Notes under the pieces: generated by a model | What the model saw: the letters and a program-made list of their open reading frames with translations, nothing else | What the model was told of the DNA's origin: nothing | Databases searched by the model: none | Assembly: GCA_038141425.1 (NCBI GenBank) | Contig: JAYQIC010000006.1 | Location: forward strand, 1-8,528 | Length of the DNA stretch: 8,528 nt | Direction of reading: 5' to 3' | From: UBA7985 sp038141425 | GTDB lineage: Bacteria > Pseudomonadota > Alphaproteobacteria > UBA7985 | In this document: one piece after another, positions 1 through 7,739 of the stretch | Numbering within the stretch: the first letter of the stretch is position 1 | Layout of the letters: each line of letters opens with the position of its first letter | Program-made: the position numbers and the translations under genes

Positions 1-3
1 CGT

Positions 4-1136
4 TCAGGCCATCATGGCCTGTGCTTCGGCTGCCGTCAGGGCAGCAGGACGCTCACAGCTGGTCGACAGTGACACGACCTGACCGCTGTCACCTGCTTCA
101 AGAATGGCCAGCAGGACTTCCATCACGTGTAGCGAGAGCGCCTGACTGCACCGATGCTCCCGGCCTTCGATGATGGCGGCGGCCATGTCGGCCAGACCTG
201 CCGTGCGGTAGTTGGCCATCATGCCCTGCGCGTGCTCCTCGTTGGCAACGCCAAAGGGATGATCGAAGGCGGCCGGCTCTACCGTCTCCTCGCCGTCCGT
301 CAGGCCGATATCGCCGCCGAAGAAGTTCGGATCGGGCACGAACAGCGACCCGGCCTCGCCGTAGAGCTCCATGGGTTCCAGCCCGTGGGCGTGCACATCC
401 CACGACGCATTGAGGCTCACGGTCGCACCGTTGGCGAACTCCAGAACCGCCCGCAGGGAGGTATGGGTCTCAACCTCGACGAACTCGCCCGCACGCGGCT
501 GGAGGTAATCTCGCGCCGCCGGGTTCTTGGGGTCGAAGCAAAGCAGGCAACCCGCGTCACCGGGCCGATCAGTTGTACCAGATTGGTGACGTAGTACGGA
601 CCGATGTCCAGAACCGGGCCACCGCCGGGCTTGAAGAAGAAATCCGGGTTGGGGTGCCACATCTCCATGCCGCGCGACATAACCGCCGCTGAACCACCGG
701 TGATGGTCCCCAGCGCGCCGCTGTCAATCAGGTGCCGCGCCTGCTGGTGTGCGCCACCGAGGAAGGTGTCTGGCGCCGATCCAACCCGCAGGCCCTTCTC
801 TGCAGCGAGATCGAGCAAGGCCTGTCCCTCTTCCACGCTCAGCACGAAGGGTTTCTCGGAATAGACGTGCTTGCCTGCCTCCAGCACCTGCCGGGAGACG
901 GCATAGTGGGCTGCAGGAATGGTCAGGTTGACGATAATGTCGACGTCATCAGCGGCGAGCAGCGCGTCGACGCTCATCGCCCGCAAACCAAAGGCCTCAG
1001 CCTGCGCAGCTGCTGTATCCGGGTTCAGGTCGGCACAGGCAACCATCTCGATCGCCCGGAACATCTTGGACAGCTTGAAGTAGGCCGTTGAAATGTTACC
1101 GCAGCCGATAACGCCAACGCGCATGGGATCACTCAT
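4..1136 (-). CDS. Gfo/Idh/MocA family NAD(P)-dependent oxidoreductase, frameshifted
   Basis: This is a cytoplasmic dehydrogenase of the Gfo/Idh/MocA family, which oxidises or reduces sugar and polyol hydroxyl groups with NAD(P). The N-terminal Rossmann fold shows VGVIGCGNIS (residues 7-16) and the EKP motif (94-96), whose Lys is the usual catalytic residue. The LDIGPYYVTNL segment (176-186) belongs to the C-terminal domain. The position often held by His is Tyr here, as in a known subgroup. Translation from 1136 is good to about residue 212 (REITS) and then turns to nonsense. The C-terminal half (RAGEFVEVET to the TGA at 4-6) is in another frame. Restoring one G near 501-502 joins them as ITS-QPRAGEF and gives about 377 residues, normal for the family. 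The gene starts 3 bases after the isomerase stop, so it is probably translationally coupled. Substrate unknown; a 3-keto-sugar or inositol-like role is possible. Confidence 0.9.
499..504 (-). other. Frameshift site in the Gfo/Idh/MocA gene
   Basis: The coding strand reads ACCTCCAGCCG. With one extra C (ACCTCCCAGCCG) the frame runs Ile-Thr-Ser-Gln-Pro-Arg-Ala-Gly-Glu-Phe, joining both halves of the protein with no residues lost. The site falls in the loop that precedes the VEVET strand of the C-terminal domain. Confidence 0.82.
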
Positions 1137-1139
1137 GGC

Positions 1140-1892
1140 TCAGCCCTCAAGTCCGGAAACATAGGCGAAGGAGCGCTCGGCAAAGCGATAGGCATCCGAG
1201 GGCTTGTCGTGCTCCATGACGAAAATGCCGGCCTTGGTCTCGGCCCGGATCAGCGTCATCAGCTGGTCCCAGGGCATGGTCCCCTGCCCGACGTCGGCCC
1301 AACCGTCCTCGTCTTCGCACTCGCCCGTCGGGGCAATGTCCTTGATGTGGACCGACGCAATGCGGCCCGCGTAGCGCTTGATCCACTCGAAGGGGTCTGC
1401 CCCGCCACGGACGATCCACGCCACGTCCGCTTCCCACGCAATCTCAGGCGCGGCGTCGAGGATGTGGGCCATGGGCACCGACCCATCGGCCAGCGTGACG
1501 AATTCGAAATCGTGGTTATGCCAGCCGAAGCCGAGCCCTGCCGCTGTCATGCTTTGATGGACAGTCGCGAGCCGCGCGGCAAAGGCCTGCCAGCCCGCCG
1601 CGTCGGTCGGCCGGTCGCCCGCATCCACATAGGGCGCGAATACGTGGCCAACCCCGAGGGTCTTAGCGGTCTCGATGGCGCCGTCGATGTCGGCTTCAAG
1701 ATCCTCAATGCCCAGATGCATCGAGGGCATGCTCAGCCCGTGGCGATCGAGGCTGGCGCGGAAATCAGCCGGATTATCGATCGCGCCCATAAACCCTTCC
1801 ACTTCGGCGTAGCCGGTCTTGGCGAGGTGGGCCAGCACGGCCTCCCAATCACCAACGAAACGGGAAGAATAGAGCTGATAGGACAGGTTCAT
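1140..1892 (-). CDS. Sugar phosphate isomerase/epimerase-like TIM barrel protein
   Basis: An intact 250-residue protein of the xylose isomerase-like (AP endonuclease 2-type) TIM barrel superfamily, which includes sugar epimerases, isomerases and inosose dehydratases. Visible family signatures are SMHLG (57-61), GWHNHDFEF (123-131), WEADVAW (153-159), VHIKD (181-185) and VMEHDKP (225-231). These sit at the strand ends where the family binds a divalent metal; D156, H182 and E227 are the likeliest ligands. The start at 1892 is supported by GGAG (complement of 1903-1906) 10 bases upstream. It lies 32 bases after the ATPase stop and 3 bases before the oxidoreductase start. Pairing with a Gfo/Idh/MocA dehydrogenase is common in sugar catabolic operons and suggests that the two act in sequence on the imported sugar. 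The reaction cannot be assigned from sequence; no phosphate-binding motif is obvious despite the usual family name. Confidence 0.88.
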   Translation of the reverse strand: MNLSYQLYSSRFVGDWEAVLAHLAKTGYAEVEGFMGAIDNPADFRASLDRHGLSMPSMHLGIEDLEADIDGAIETAKTLGVGHVFAPYVDAGDRPTDAAGWQAFAARLATVHQSMTAAGLGFGWHNHDFEFVTLADGSVPMAHILDAAPEIAWEADVAWIVRGGADPFEWIKRYAGRIASVHIKDIAPTGECEDEDGWADVGQGTMPWDQLMTLIRAETKAGIFVMEHDKPSDAYRFAERSFAYVSGLEG

Positions 1893-1924
1893 GGGGACAA
1901 TACTCCGTTGAAAAGACTGGTGGT

Positions 1925-3019
<1,095 letters not shown>

Positions 3020-3023
3020 CGGC

Positions 3024-3917
3024 TTAACCCTTCACGGCGCCGGCTGCGATGCCGCGCACAAAATAGCGTCCGGAGACAAAGTAGATGGTCAACGGCACCA
3101 GGCCGGTGAGGATGGTGGCGGCCATGTTGACGTTGTGCTCTTTCACACCCTGTGTGGTGTTCACGATGTTGTTGAGCTGGACCGTCATCGGCCAGTTTTG
3201 CGTCCCGGCAAACACGGTGCCGAACAGGAAGTCGTTCCAGATACCCGTGACCTGCAGAATGATCGCAACCACGACAATCGGGATCGACAGCGGCAGCATG
3301 ATCTTGAAGAAAATGCCCCAGAACCCGGCCCCGTCCACACGCGCCGCCTTGAACAGTTCGACCGGCAGCGCGGCGAAGTAGTTTCGGAACAGCAGGGTCA
3401 GGATCGGCATGCCGAAAATGGTGTGGATGAACACCGCCCCGGTCAGGGTACCAAAGATGCTCAGCTCACGGGTGATGATCACCAGTGGGTAGAGCATGAC
3501 CTGGTAAGGAATGAACGAGCCAATGATCAGGATGGTGAAGAACACCTCAGAGCCGCGGAAACGCCAGTAAGACAGAGCGTAGCCGTTGATCGAGGCAATC
3601 ACGATCGAAGCGATAACCGACGGCACCGTGATCTGCACCGAATTCCAGAAACCGACCTTCAGGCCTTCACAGTACAAGCCGGTACAGGCGCTGTCCCACG
3701 CCTTGAACCAGGCGTCGAGGCTCGGACGCAGCGGCAGTGCAAAGATGTTACCCTGCCGGACGTCGTCGAGGTCTTTGAACGAGGTCATCACCATTACGTA
3801 GAGCGGCAGCAGGTAGTAGAAGGCTGCGACCACCAGCACTGAGTACAGGATAATCCGGCTGGCTTTGATGGTATTGGGCTTGGGGCCGCGCGGCACGCGG
3901 TTGACGTTGGTTGTCAT
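3024..3917 (-). CDS. Sugar ABC transporter permease, GtsC-like
   Basis: An inner-membrane permease of 297 residues with about six hydrophobic segments, forming one half of the importer channel. The binding-protein-dependent permease EAA motif is at about 187-212 (ELFKAARVDGAGFW...LPLS), where it contacts the ATPase. The stretches ACTGLYCEGLKVGFWNSV (78-94), SFIPYQVMLYPLV (134-146), VTGIWNDFL (223-231) and the C-terminal SGRYFVRGIAAGAVKG closely recall the glucose permease GtsC of Pseudomonas; this is from memory of the family. The start at 3917 is chosen over an upstream Met at 3971 because GGGAGG lies 8 bases before it and the longer form would overlap the preceding gene. It begins 14 bases after the stop of the other permease and ends 4 bases before the ATPase start. 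Confidence 0.93.
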   Translation of the reverse strand: MTTNVNRVPRGPKPNTIKASRIILYSVLVVAAFYYLLPLYVMVMTSFKDLDDVRQGNIFALPLRPSLDAWFKAWDSACTGLYCEGLKVGFWNSVQITVPSVIASIVIASINGYALSYWRFRGSEVFFTILIIGSFIPYQVMLYPLVIITRELSIFGTLTGAVFIHTIFGMPILTLLFRNYFAALPVELFKAARVDGAGFWGIFFKIMLPLSIPIVVVAIILQVTGIWNDFLFGTVFAGTQNWPMTVQLNNIVNTTQGVKEHNVNMAATILTGLVPLTIYFVSGRYFVRGIAAGAVKG

Positions 3918-3931
3918 GGTTCGCGCCTCCC

Positions 3932-4990
3932 TCAGGTCCGTTTCCGGCGGCCGTACTCGAGGTACATCCACGGAATAAGAATAATGACCACCGTGATCAG
4001 CATCATGGTCGAGGCCGACAGCGCCTGCCCGAGGTTCGAGCGCGCAAACATGTAGTCAAAGACGTATTTGGCCGGCACTTCGGAGCCGAAACCCGGGCCA
4101 CCGTTGGTCAGCACCACGACGAGGTCGTAGAGCCGGACAATGCCCGATGCCGCGATCACCAGCGTGGTGATGAACACCCCACGCATCATCGGGATCACGA
4201 CGAAGATGTAGGTTTTCCAGGCGGGGATTCCGTCGACCCGCGCCGCCTTCCAGATTTCTCCATCGATCCCACGCAGACCGGCGAGCATCAGCACCATGGT
4301 AAAACCTGTTCCCTGCCAGAGCCCGGCGATCAGCAGTGCAAACACTACCGTATCTCCGCTGGCCATCAGCTTGAACGGCAGGGTTTCGAGGAAACCGATG
4401 TTGGACCAGGCGCCAAACTGGTTGATGGCGTCCTGGATGCCTGATGGGCTCAGCATCCACTGCCAGACCACGCCGGTCACAACGAAAGACAGCGCGAATG
4501 GATAGAGAAAGATGGTGCGGAACGCGTTCTCAAAGCGGACTTTCTGATCGATCAGAGCCGCAAGAATGAAGCCAACGGTAAAGGAGAAGACCAGCGAGAA
4601 CACACCGTATGTAACGATGTTCTCGACCGACTCAGCCCAACGCCCATTGCGGCTGGCGTCCAGCAGGCGCTCGTACTGCGCCAGACCGACGAAGTTCTTT
4701 GACACAATGATCGCGCCAAAGCCCTTCCAATCCCACTCGTAGGCAAAACCGACCCAGGAAAAATAGCCCACCGACTGGTCAAAAAAGCTGATCGGGAACT
4801 GAATATTCAGGGGCCAGTCAAAGATCTGCTTGGGGAGCAGTTTAGACTTGGTGAAGGAGTACAGGACCGTCCAGAGCGAACAGCCGACGAACACCACCAG
4901 CGTGGTGAAAATCATGGGCAGCGCAGCGACCTTCGCGTTGAGATTGCGGGTCCACCCGTGCCACCAACGCCTTTGCTTCGCAGACGACAT
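3932..4990 (-). CDS. Sugar ABC transporter permease, GtsB-like, with enlarged periplasmic loop
   Basis: The second channel subunit, 352 residues, integral in the inner membrane. The first membrane segment is about 22-45. The core transmembrane domain runs from about 123 to 345 and contains the EAA motif (245-271, EIWKAARVDGIPAWK...IPMM) that docks on the ATPase. VVVLTNGGPG (291-300) is typical of CUT1 permeases of the MalF/GtsB side. Between SFTKSKLLP and NFVGLAQYERLL there are about 45 residues rich in Trp, Phe and Tyr (about 54-98). As I remember related GtsB proteins, these two motifs are almost adjacent, which would explain why this protein is longer than the usual roughly 300 residues. 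The start has a strong SD: GGGAGG (complement of 4997-5002) 6 bases upstream of the ATG. The gene follows the binding-protein gene after a 137-base gap holding a stem-loop. Confidence 0.93.
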   Translation of the reverse strand: MSSAKQRRWWHGWTRNLNAKVAALPMIFTTLVVFVGCSLWTVLYSFTKSKLLPKQIFDWPLNIQFPISFFDQSVGYFSWVGFAYEWDWKGFGAIIVSKNFVGLAQYERLLDASRNGRWAESVENIVTYGVFSLVFSFTVGFILAALIDQKVRFENAFRTIFLYPFALSFVVTGVVWQWMLSPSGIQDAINQFGAWSNIGFLETLPFKLMASGDTVVFALLIAGLWQGTGFTMVLMLAGLRGIDGEIWKAARVDGIPAWKTYIFVVIPMMRGVFITTLVIAASGIVRLYDLVVVLTNGGPGFGSEVPAKYVFDYMFARSNLGQALSASTMMLITVVIILIPWMYLEYGRRKRT

Positions 4991-5127
4991 TCCGCCCCTC
5001 CCTCGTGCGGGCCATACCGGTTTCTTTGCCCGGGTTCAGGCCGAATTCGTAAGATAATTGAGTGGGCTGGATGGCGTGCGGAACACGGCCACCCAGCCCA
5101 GATGAGATCAGGATCTACAAAGCTGGA
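4991..5127 (-). other. Binding-protein/permease intercistronic gap
   Basis: These 137 non-coding bases contain a long stem-loop (5063-5100) and the strong SD of the following permease. I see no separate promoter that I would defend, so the permease genes are probably reached by read-through from the binding-protein gene. Confidence 0.6.
5063..5100 (-). terminator. Intercistronic stem-loop, probable partial terminator or mRNA 3'-end stabiliser
   Basis: TGGGCTGG (5063-5070) pairs perfectly with CCAGCCCA (5093-5100). After one A/C mismatch, TGGC (5072-5075) pairs with GCCA (5088-5091), and GTG/CAC (5076-5078 with 5084-5086) closes a five-base loop. On the transcribed strand the stem is followed by CTCAATTATC and no U run, so it is not a good intrinsic terminator. 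Stem-loops at this place, just after a binding-protein gene, are known to protect the upstream mRNA and lower permease expression, as in malE-malF. That role here is inferred. Confidence 0.6.
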
Positions 5128-6372
5128 TTAGTCAGCGCTTGCGATGATCTCAACGTAGCGAGCCTGAGCGTCTTCAACGGAGATGCTCGGGTCGTTGAAG
5201 AAGGAAACCCAGAGGTCTTCCATCTGGCCCTGCGTGTCGCCGGAGAAGGTCTGCTCGGAGGATGGCAGAACGTTCTCTGGGTTTGCGAGGATTTCCAGAC
5301 CCTTCTTCATGCAACCGTTGGCTGCTTCGAGGTCGATGTCGCCACGGATTGGCAGCGAGCCCTTTGCGAGGTTGAAGTCAACCTGAACCTGCTTGGAAAC
5401 CAGCAGAGATGCCATTTCCAGCTGAGCAGCGGTCATAGCTTCTACGTTCTTGTTTGGCTTCGGGAAGTAGAAAGCGTCACCACCGGTGTCCAGCACAGGG
5501 TAAACACCCAGGCCTGGCAGACAGTCGTACTCAACGCCTGCGGTCTGGCCAGCAACACCGAATTCACCCTGAGCCCAGTCACCCATGATCTGAGCGCCGG
5601 CCTTACCGGTGATTACCATGGCGGTTGCATCGTTCCACGCACGGCCAACGTAGCCGTCGTCAACCATGCCCCGTGCGTCGGCGATAGCCTGGAACACGCG
5701 GGTCATTTCAGGGGAAGCAGCTGCTTCAGCGGACTTGTCAACGTTGATGGCGCGGTAGAGGTCGAGACCACCCAGAGCCACCTGGAATACGCCGGACATG
5801 CCGGAGATCTGCCAAGCTTCGCCACCCACTGCGAGCGGGGTGAAGCCAGCGTCGCGCAGAGCAGGAGCCGCAGCAGCGAATTCGTCCCAGTTGCTTGGTA
5901 CGTCAACACCGGACTGAGCGTAGACGTCACGGTTCAGCCACATCCACTGGAAGGAGTGAATGTTAACCGGCACACAGTAGATACGACCTTCGTAGGTACA
6001 GGAGTCGAGCAGCTTGGACGGACGAATGAAGTCAGCCCAGCCCTCAGCTTCTGCGAGGTCGGTCAGGTCGGTCATCAGACCAGCCTGTACCAGATCTTCA
6101 GCATCACGACCGGTGTTCAGCTGGGGTGCAGCCATTGGGTCGCCACCGGCGATACGGGACAGGATGATTGGGCGAGCGTTACCACCGCCTGCGATTGCAC
6201 CATCGACCCACTCGTGGCCGGCAGCGTTTACGGCATCAGCAAATACGGACACAGCCGCAGCTTCACCACCAGAAGTCCACCAGTGGGTGACTTCCATCTT
6301 CTCTGCCCCGGCGACGCCAGCAGACGCGACGAGAGCAGCAGCTGCGACTGCAGCCGACTTAAGTTTCATCAT
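5128..6372 (-). CDS. Periplasmic sugar-binding protein of CUT1 ABC importer, GtsA-like
   Basis: A 414-residue extracellular solute-binding protein (family 1) that captures the sugar in the periplasm and delivers it to the permeases. Residues 1-23 form a clear signal peptide: MMKLKS, an Ala/Val-rich core, and an AGA cleavage site before EKMEV. The mature start THWWTSGGE (29-37), the segment CVPVNIHSFQWMWLN (133-147), IMGDWAQGEF (262-271), YDCLPG (282-287) and FNLAKGSLPIR (333-343) are those of glucose/mannose-binding GtsA proteins, as remembered. The Trp pair at 31-32 would be suited to stacking on sugar rings. Four Cys (125, 133, 284, 354) could form two disulfides. The start at 6372 is fixed by AGGGAGG (complement of 6381-6387) 8 bases upstream. 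Ala, Val and Arg codons ending in T are frequent, unlike in the neighbours, which suggests high expression. Glucose, mannose or a related hexose is the best guess, but other sugars remain possible. Confidence 0.94.
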   Translation of the reverse strand: MMKLKSAAVAAAALVASAGVAGAEKMEVTHWWTSGGEAAAVSVFADAVNAAGHEWVDGAIAGGGNARPIILSRIAGGDPMAAPQLNTGRDAEDLVQAGLMTDLTDLAEAEGWADFIRPSKLLDSCTYEGRIYCVPVNIHSFQWMWLNRDVYAQSGVDVPSNWDEFAAAAPALRDAGFTPLAVGGEAWQISGMSGVFQVALGGLDLYRAINVDKSAEAAASPEMTRVFQAIADARGMVDDGYVGRAWNDATAMVITGKAGAQIMGDWAQGEFGVAGQTAGVEYDCLPGLGVYPVLDTGGDAFYFPKPNKNVEAMTAAQLEMASLLVSKQVQVDFNLAKGSLPIRGDIDLEAANGCMKKGLEILANPENVLPSSEQTFSGDTQGQMEDLWVSFFNDPSISVEDAQARYVEIIASAD

Positions 6373-6380
6373 GAGGTATT

Positions 6381-6387
6381 CCTCCCT
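6381..6387 (-). promoter_or_regulatory. Strong ribosome binding site of the sugar-binding protein gene
   Basis: The coding strand reads AGGGAGG, 8 bases before the first ATG (6370-6372) and 11 bases before the second (6367-6369). The better spacing supports the first ATG as the start. Confidence 0.85.
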
Positions 6388-6388
6388 T

Positions 6389-6405
6389 GGAAAGACAAGC
6401 TTTCC
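6389..6405 (-). other. Small stem-loop immediately upstream of the SD
   Basis: GGAAAG and CTTTCC form a perfect six-base-pair stem around a five-base loop, ending one base from the SD of the sugar-binding protein gene. It lies in the presumed 5' leader and could keep the SD exposed or stabilise the 5' end. Short stems of this size also arise by chance. Confidence 0.4.
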
Positions 6406-6433
6406 CGTGAACAAATTGGGCCCTCCAAAGCCC

Positions 6434-6447
6434 TGCAATCGATTACA
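6434..6447. promoter_or_regulatory. Putative LacI-family operator O2
   Basis: TGCAATCGATTACA is a near-perfect 14-base palindrome with a central CpG, the hallmark of LacI-family operators, where the hinge-helix Leu inserts at that step. It differs from the site at 6498-6511 at one position when that site is read on the other strand. It would lie downstream of the proposed start point of the minus-strand operon, suiting a roadblock or looping role. Confidence 0.75.
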
Positions 6448-6473
6448 ACATCTAGGCCCAGGTACTGAAAAGG

Positions 6474-6503
6474 ATTACACTACACCTAATGACTACATGT
6501 AAA
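6474..6503 (-). promoter_or_regulatory. Candidate sigma-70 promoter of the uptake operon
   Basis: On the minus strand TTTACA (6503-6498) is followed after 18 bases by TGTAAT (6479-6474). The -35 lies inside operator O1, and a start near 6467 would put O2 about 20-33 bases into the transcript. The match is only moderate, and the choice rests partly on the operator placement. Confidence 0.4.
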
Positions 6504-6511
6504 CGATTGCA
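6498..6511. promoter_or_regulatory. Putative LacI-family operator O1
   Basis: TGTAAACGATTGCA, read on the other strand as TGCAATCGTTTACA, matches the site at 6434-6447 in 13 of 14 positions. Both have a central CG. The two centres are 64 bases apart, close to six helical turns, so dimers bound at both could face the same side and loop the DNA. It overlaps candidate -35 boxes on both strands. Confidence 0.75.
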
Positions 6512-6535
6512 CCGCTGTGTGCAGGAATATGAATA
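6507..6535 (+). promoter_or_regulatory. Candidate promoter of the LacI-family regulator gene
   Basis: TTGCAC (6507-6512) is separated by 17 bases from TGAATA (6530-6535). The -35 overlaps operator O1, so the regulator could repress its own gene together with the divergent operon. The -10 is weak, and this is a tentative call. Confidence 0.35.
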
Positions 6536-6602
6536 CGAGAGTCAAGCGAGAATATCGGATTCTGTGGGCAATGACCGATATTTGTGCACAGACTGGAGCG
6601 GA

Positions 6603-6629
6603 ATGACGGCGAAGAAAGATGGCTACTGA
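6603..6629 (+). other. Eight-codon upstream ORF overlapping the regulator start
   Basis: ATG at 6603 opens MTAKKDGY and stops with TGA at 6627-6629, overlapping the regulator's ATG (6619) in another frame. GGAG at 6595-6598 lies only 4 bases before it. It may be a translational coupling element, a chance ORF, or the true N-terminus displaced by an indel. Confidence 0.3.
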
Positions 6630-7671
6630 AGTCCCTACCATCCAGGATGTCGCCCGTGTTGCAGGCGTATCAACCGCGACGGTCAGCCGGGCCCTGAGCA
6701 ACCCTGAGCGTGTCAGCGACAGCGCACGCAGGAAGGTGCTCGAGGCGGTCGAGAAGACCGGTTATGTCGTCAATGAAGCCGCCCGTAACCTGCGTCAGCA
6801 GCAGGCCAACGCCATCGGCGTGATCGCGCCGGACCTGTCCAACCCCTTCTTCTCCTCGATTATTGCGGGCATCGAGCAGATTGCCGGGCCCAATGGCTTC
6901 GGCGTACTGGTCACCGAGAGCTCTATGACCGGTCAGGGCGCGTTTGACTATGCCAGCCTTCTGGCCTCCGCGCGTGTGGACGGGTTCGTTGTGCTCGACG
7001 GCCAGATGGACCTCAGCCGTTTGAGGAACCGGTCGAAGGGCCTGACGCAGGTGCCGGTGGTATCAGCTTGTGAGTATCCAGCCGATATGCCTGCACCCTC
7101 GGTTACGGTCGACAACGCCGGCGGCGCAGAGAAAGCGGTTCGACACCTCGTCGATCTCGGTCACACCAAGATCGGGCACATCACCGGCCCCCGCGGCAAT
7201 ATTCTGACCACGACCAGGCTGGAGGGCTTTCGGGAAGCCCTGCAGTCCATGGGGCTGACAGTGCGCGAAGACTTCATCCTCCCCGGTGACTTCAACCTTG
7301 AAGCCGGGAAACTCGCTGCAGAGATCTGGCGGACCATGGAAGACCGGCCGACCGCCATGTTCTGCGCCAGCGACCAGCAGGCCTTCGGCTTCATCTCCCA
7401 ACTTTCGCGGCAGGGCTTTCGCGTGCCGGAGGATGTCTCAGTCATCGGCTTCGATGACATCGAAGTCTCCGGGTTCTTCGTCCCGGCGCTGACGACGATC
7501 TCACAGCCCCGGCTGGAGCTGGGACGGATGGCGGCCCGCATGCTGCTCGACCGCATCAACGGCCAGAGCCACCGGGAGGGTCTGCACCCGCAACTCGACG
7601 TCACTTTGGTGGTGGGGACAGCACCGCTGCCCCCGTCGCTGCTTAAACGAAACCGGGCTGTTGAGCCGTAG
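6619..7671 (+). CDS. LacI-family transcriptional regulator
   Basis: An intact 350-residue DNA-binding regulator, the usual LacI/GalR length. The N-terminal helix-turn-helix (about 7-26, TIQDVARVAGVSTATVSRAL) is followed by the hinge-helix region NEAARNLRQQQ (52-62). The sugar-responsive periplasmic-binding-protein-like domain starts at AIGVIAPDLSNPFF. CASDQQAFGF and VSVIGFDDIEVSGFFVPALTTISQP are typical of the second lobe. It is divergent from the sugar importer, and two CpG-centred palindromes lie between them, so it most likely represses the operon until its sugar or a catabolic intermediate binds. Only a weak GAAGAAAG ribosome site precedes ATG 6619; a tiny ORF from 6603 overlaps this start and may affect translation. 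The effector is not predictable from sequence. It may also be transcribed together with the FAD enzyme that starts 68 bases later. Confidence 0.94.
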   Translation: MATEVPTIQDVARVAGVSTATVSRALSNPERVSDSARRKVLEAVEKTGYVVNEAARNLRQQQANAIGVIAPDLSNPFFSSIIAGIEQIAGPNGFGVLVTESSMTGQGAFDYASLLASARVDGFVVLDGQMDLSRLRNRSKGLTQVPVVSACEYPADMPAPSVTVDNAGGAEKAVRHLVDLGHTKIGHITGPRGNILTTTRLEGFREALQSMGLTVREDFILPGDFNLEAGKLAAEIWRTMEDRPTAMFCASDQQAFGFISQLSRQGFRVPEDVSVIGFDDIEVSGFFVPALTTISQPRLELGRMAARMLLDRINGQSHREGLHPQLDVTLVVGTAPLPPSLLKRNRAVEP

Positions 7672-7739
7672 TTTTTGACTTTAAATCCACAAGCCACGGT
7701 GTCAGTCTTCAACCCAAAGTGAAACAGCGACCTGAAGCC

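Noticed and set aside
4544..4555. Perfect palindrome CTGATCGATCAG
   Set aside because: It is inside the permease coding sequence, does not match the proposed operator, and 12-base palindromes occur by chance at this scale.
6192..6199. A third operator-like half-site, CGATTGCA, inside the sugar-binding protein gene
   Set aside because: Only one half matches; the other side lacks the TGYAAWC pattern, so chance is more likely.
5062..6468. A 468-codon open frame on the plus strand opposite the sugar-binding protein
   Set aside because: It is antisense to a gene with clear family motifs and a signal peptide, has no recognisable domain or SD, and long antisense frames are expected opposite biased coding sequence.
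7672..7739. TTGACT at 7675-7680 as a promoter for the FAD enzyme
   Set aside because: No acceptable -10 lies 16-18 bases downstream, so I do not call it.
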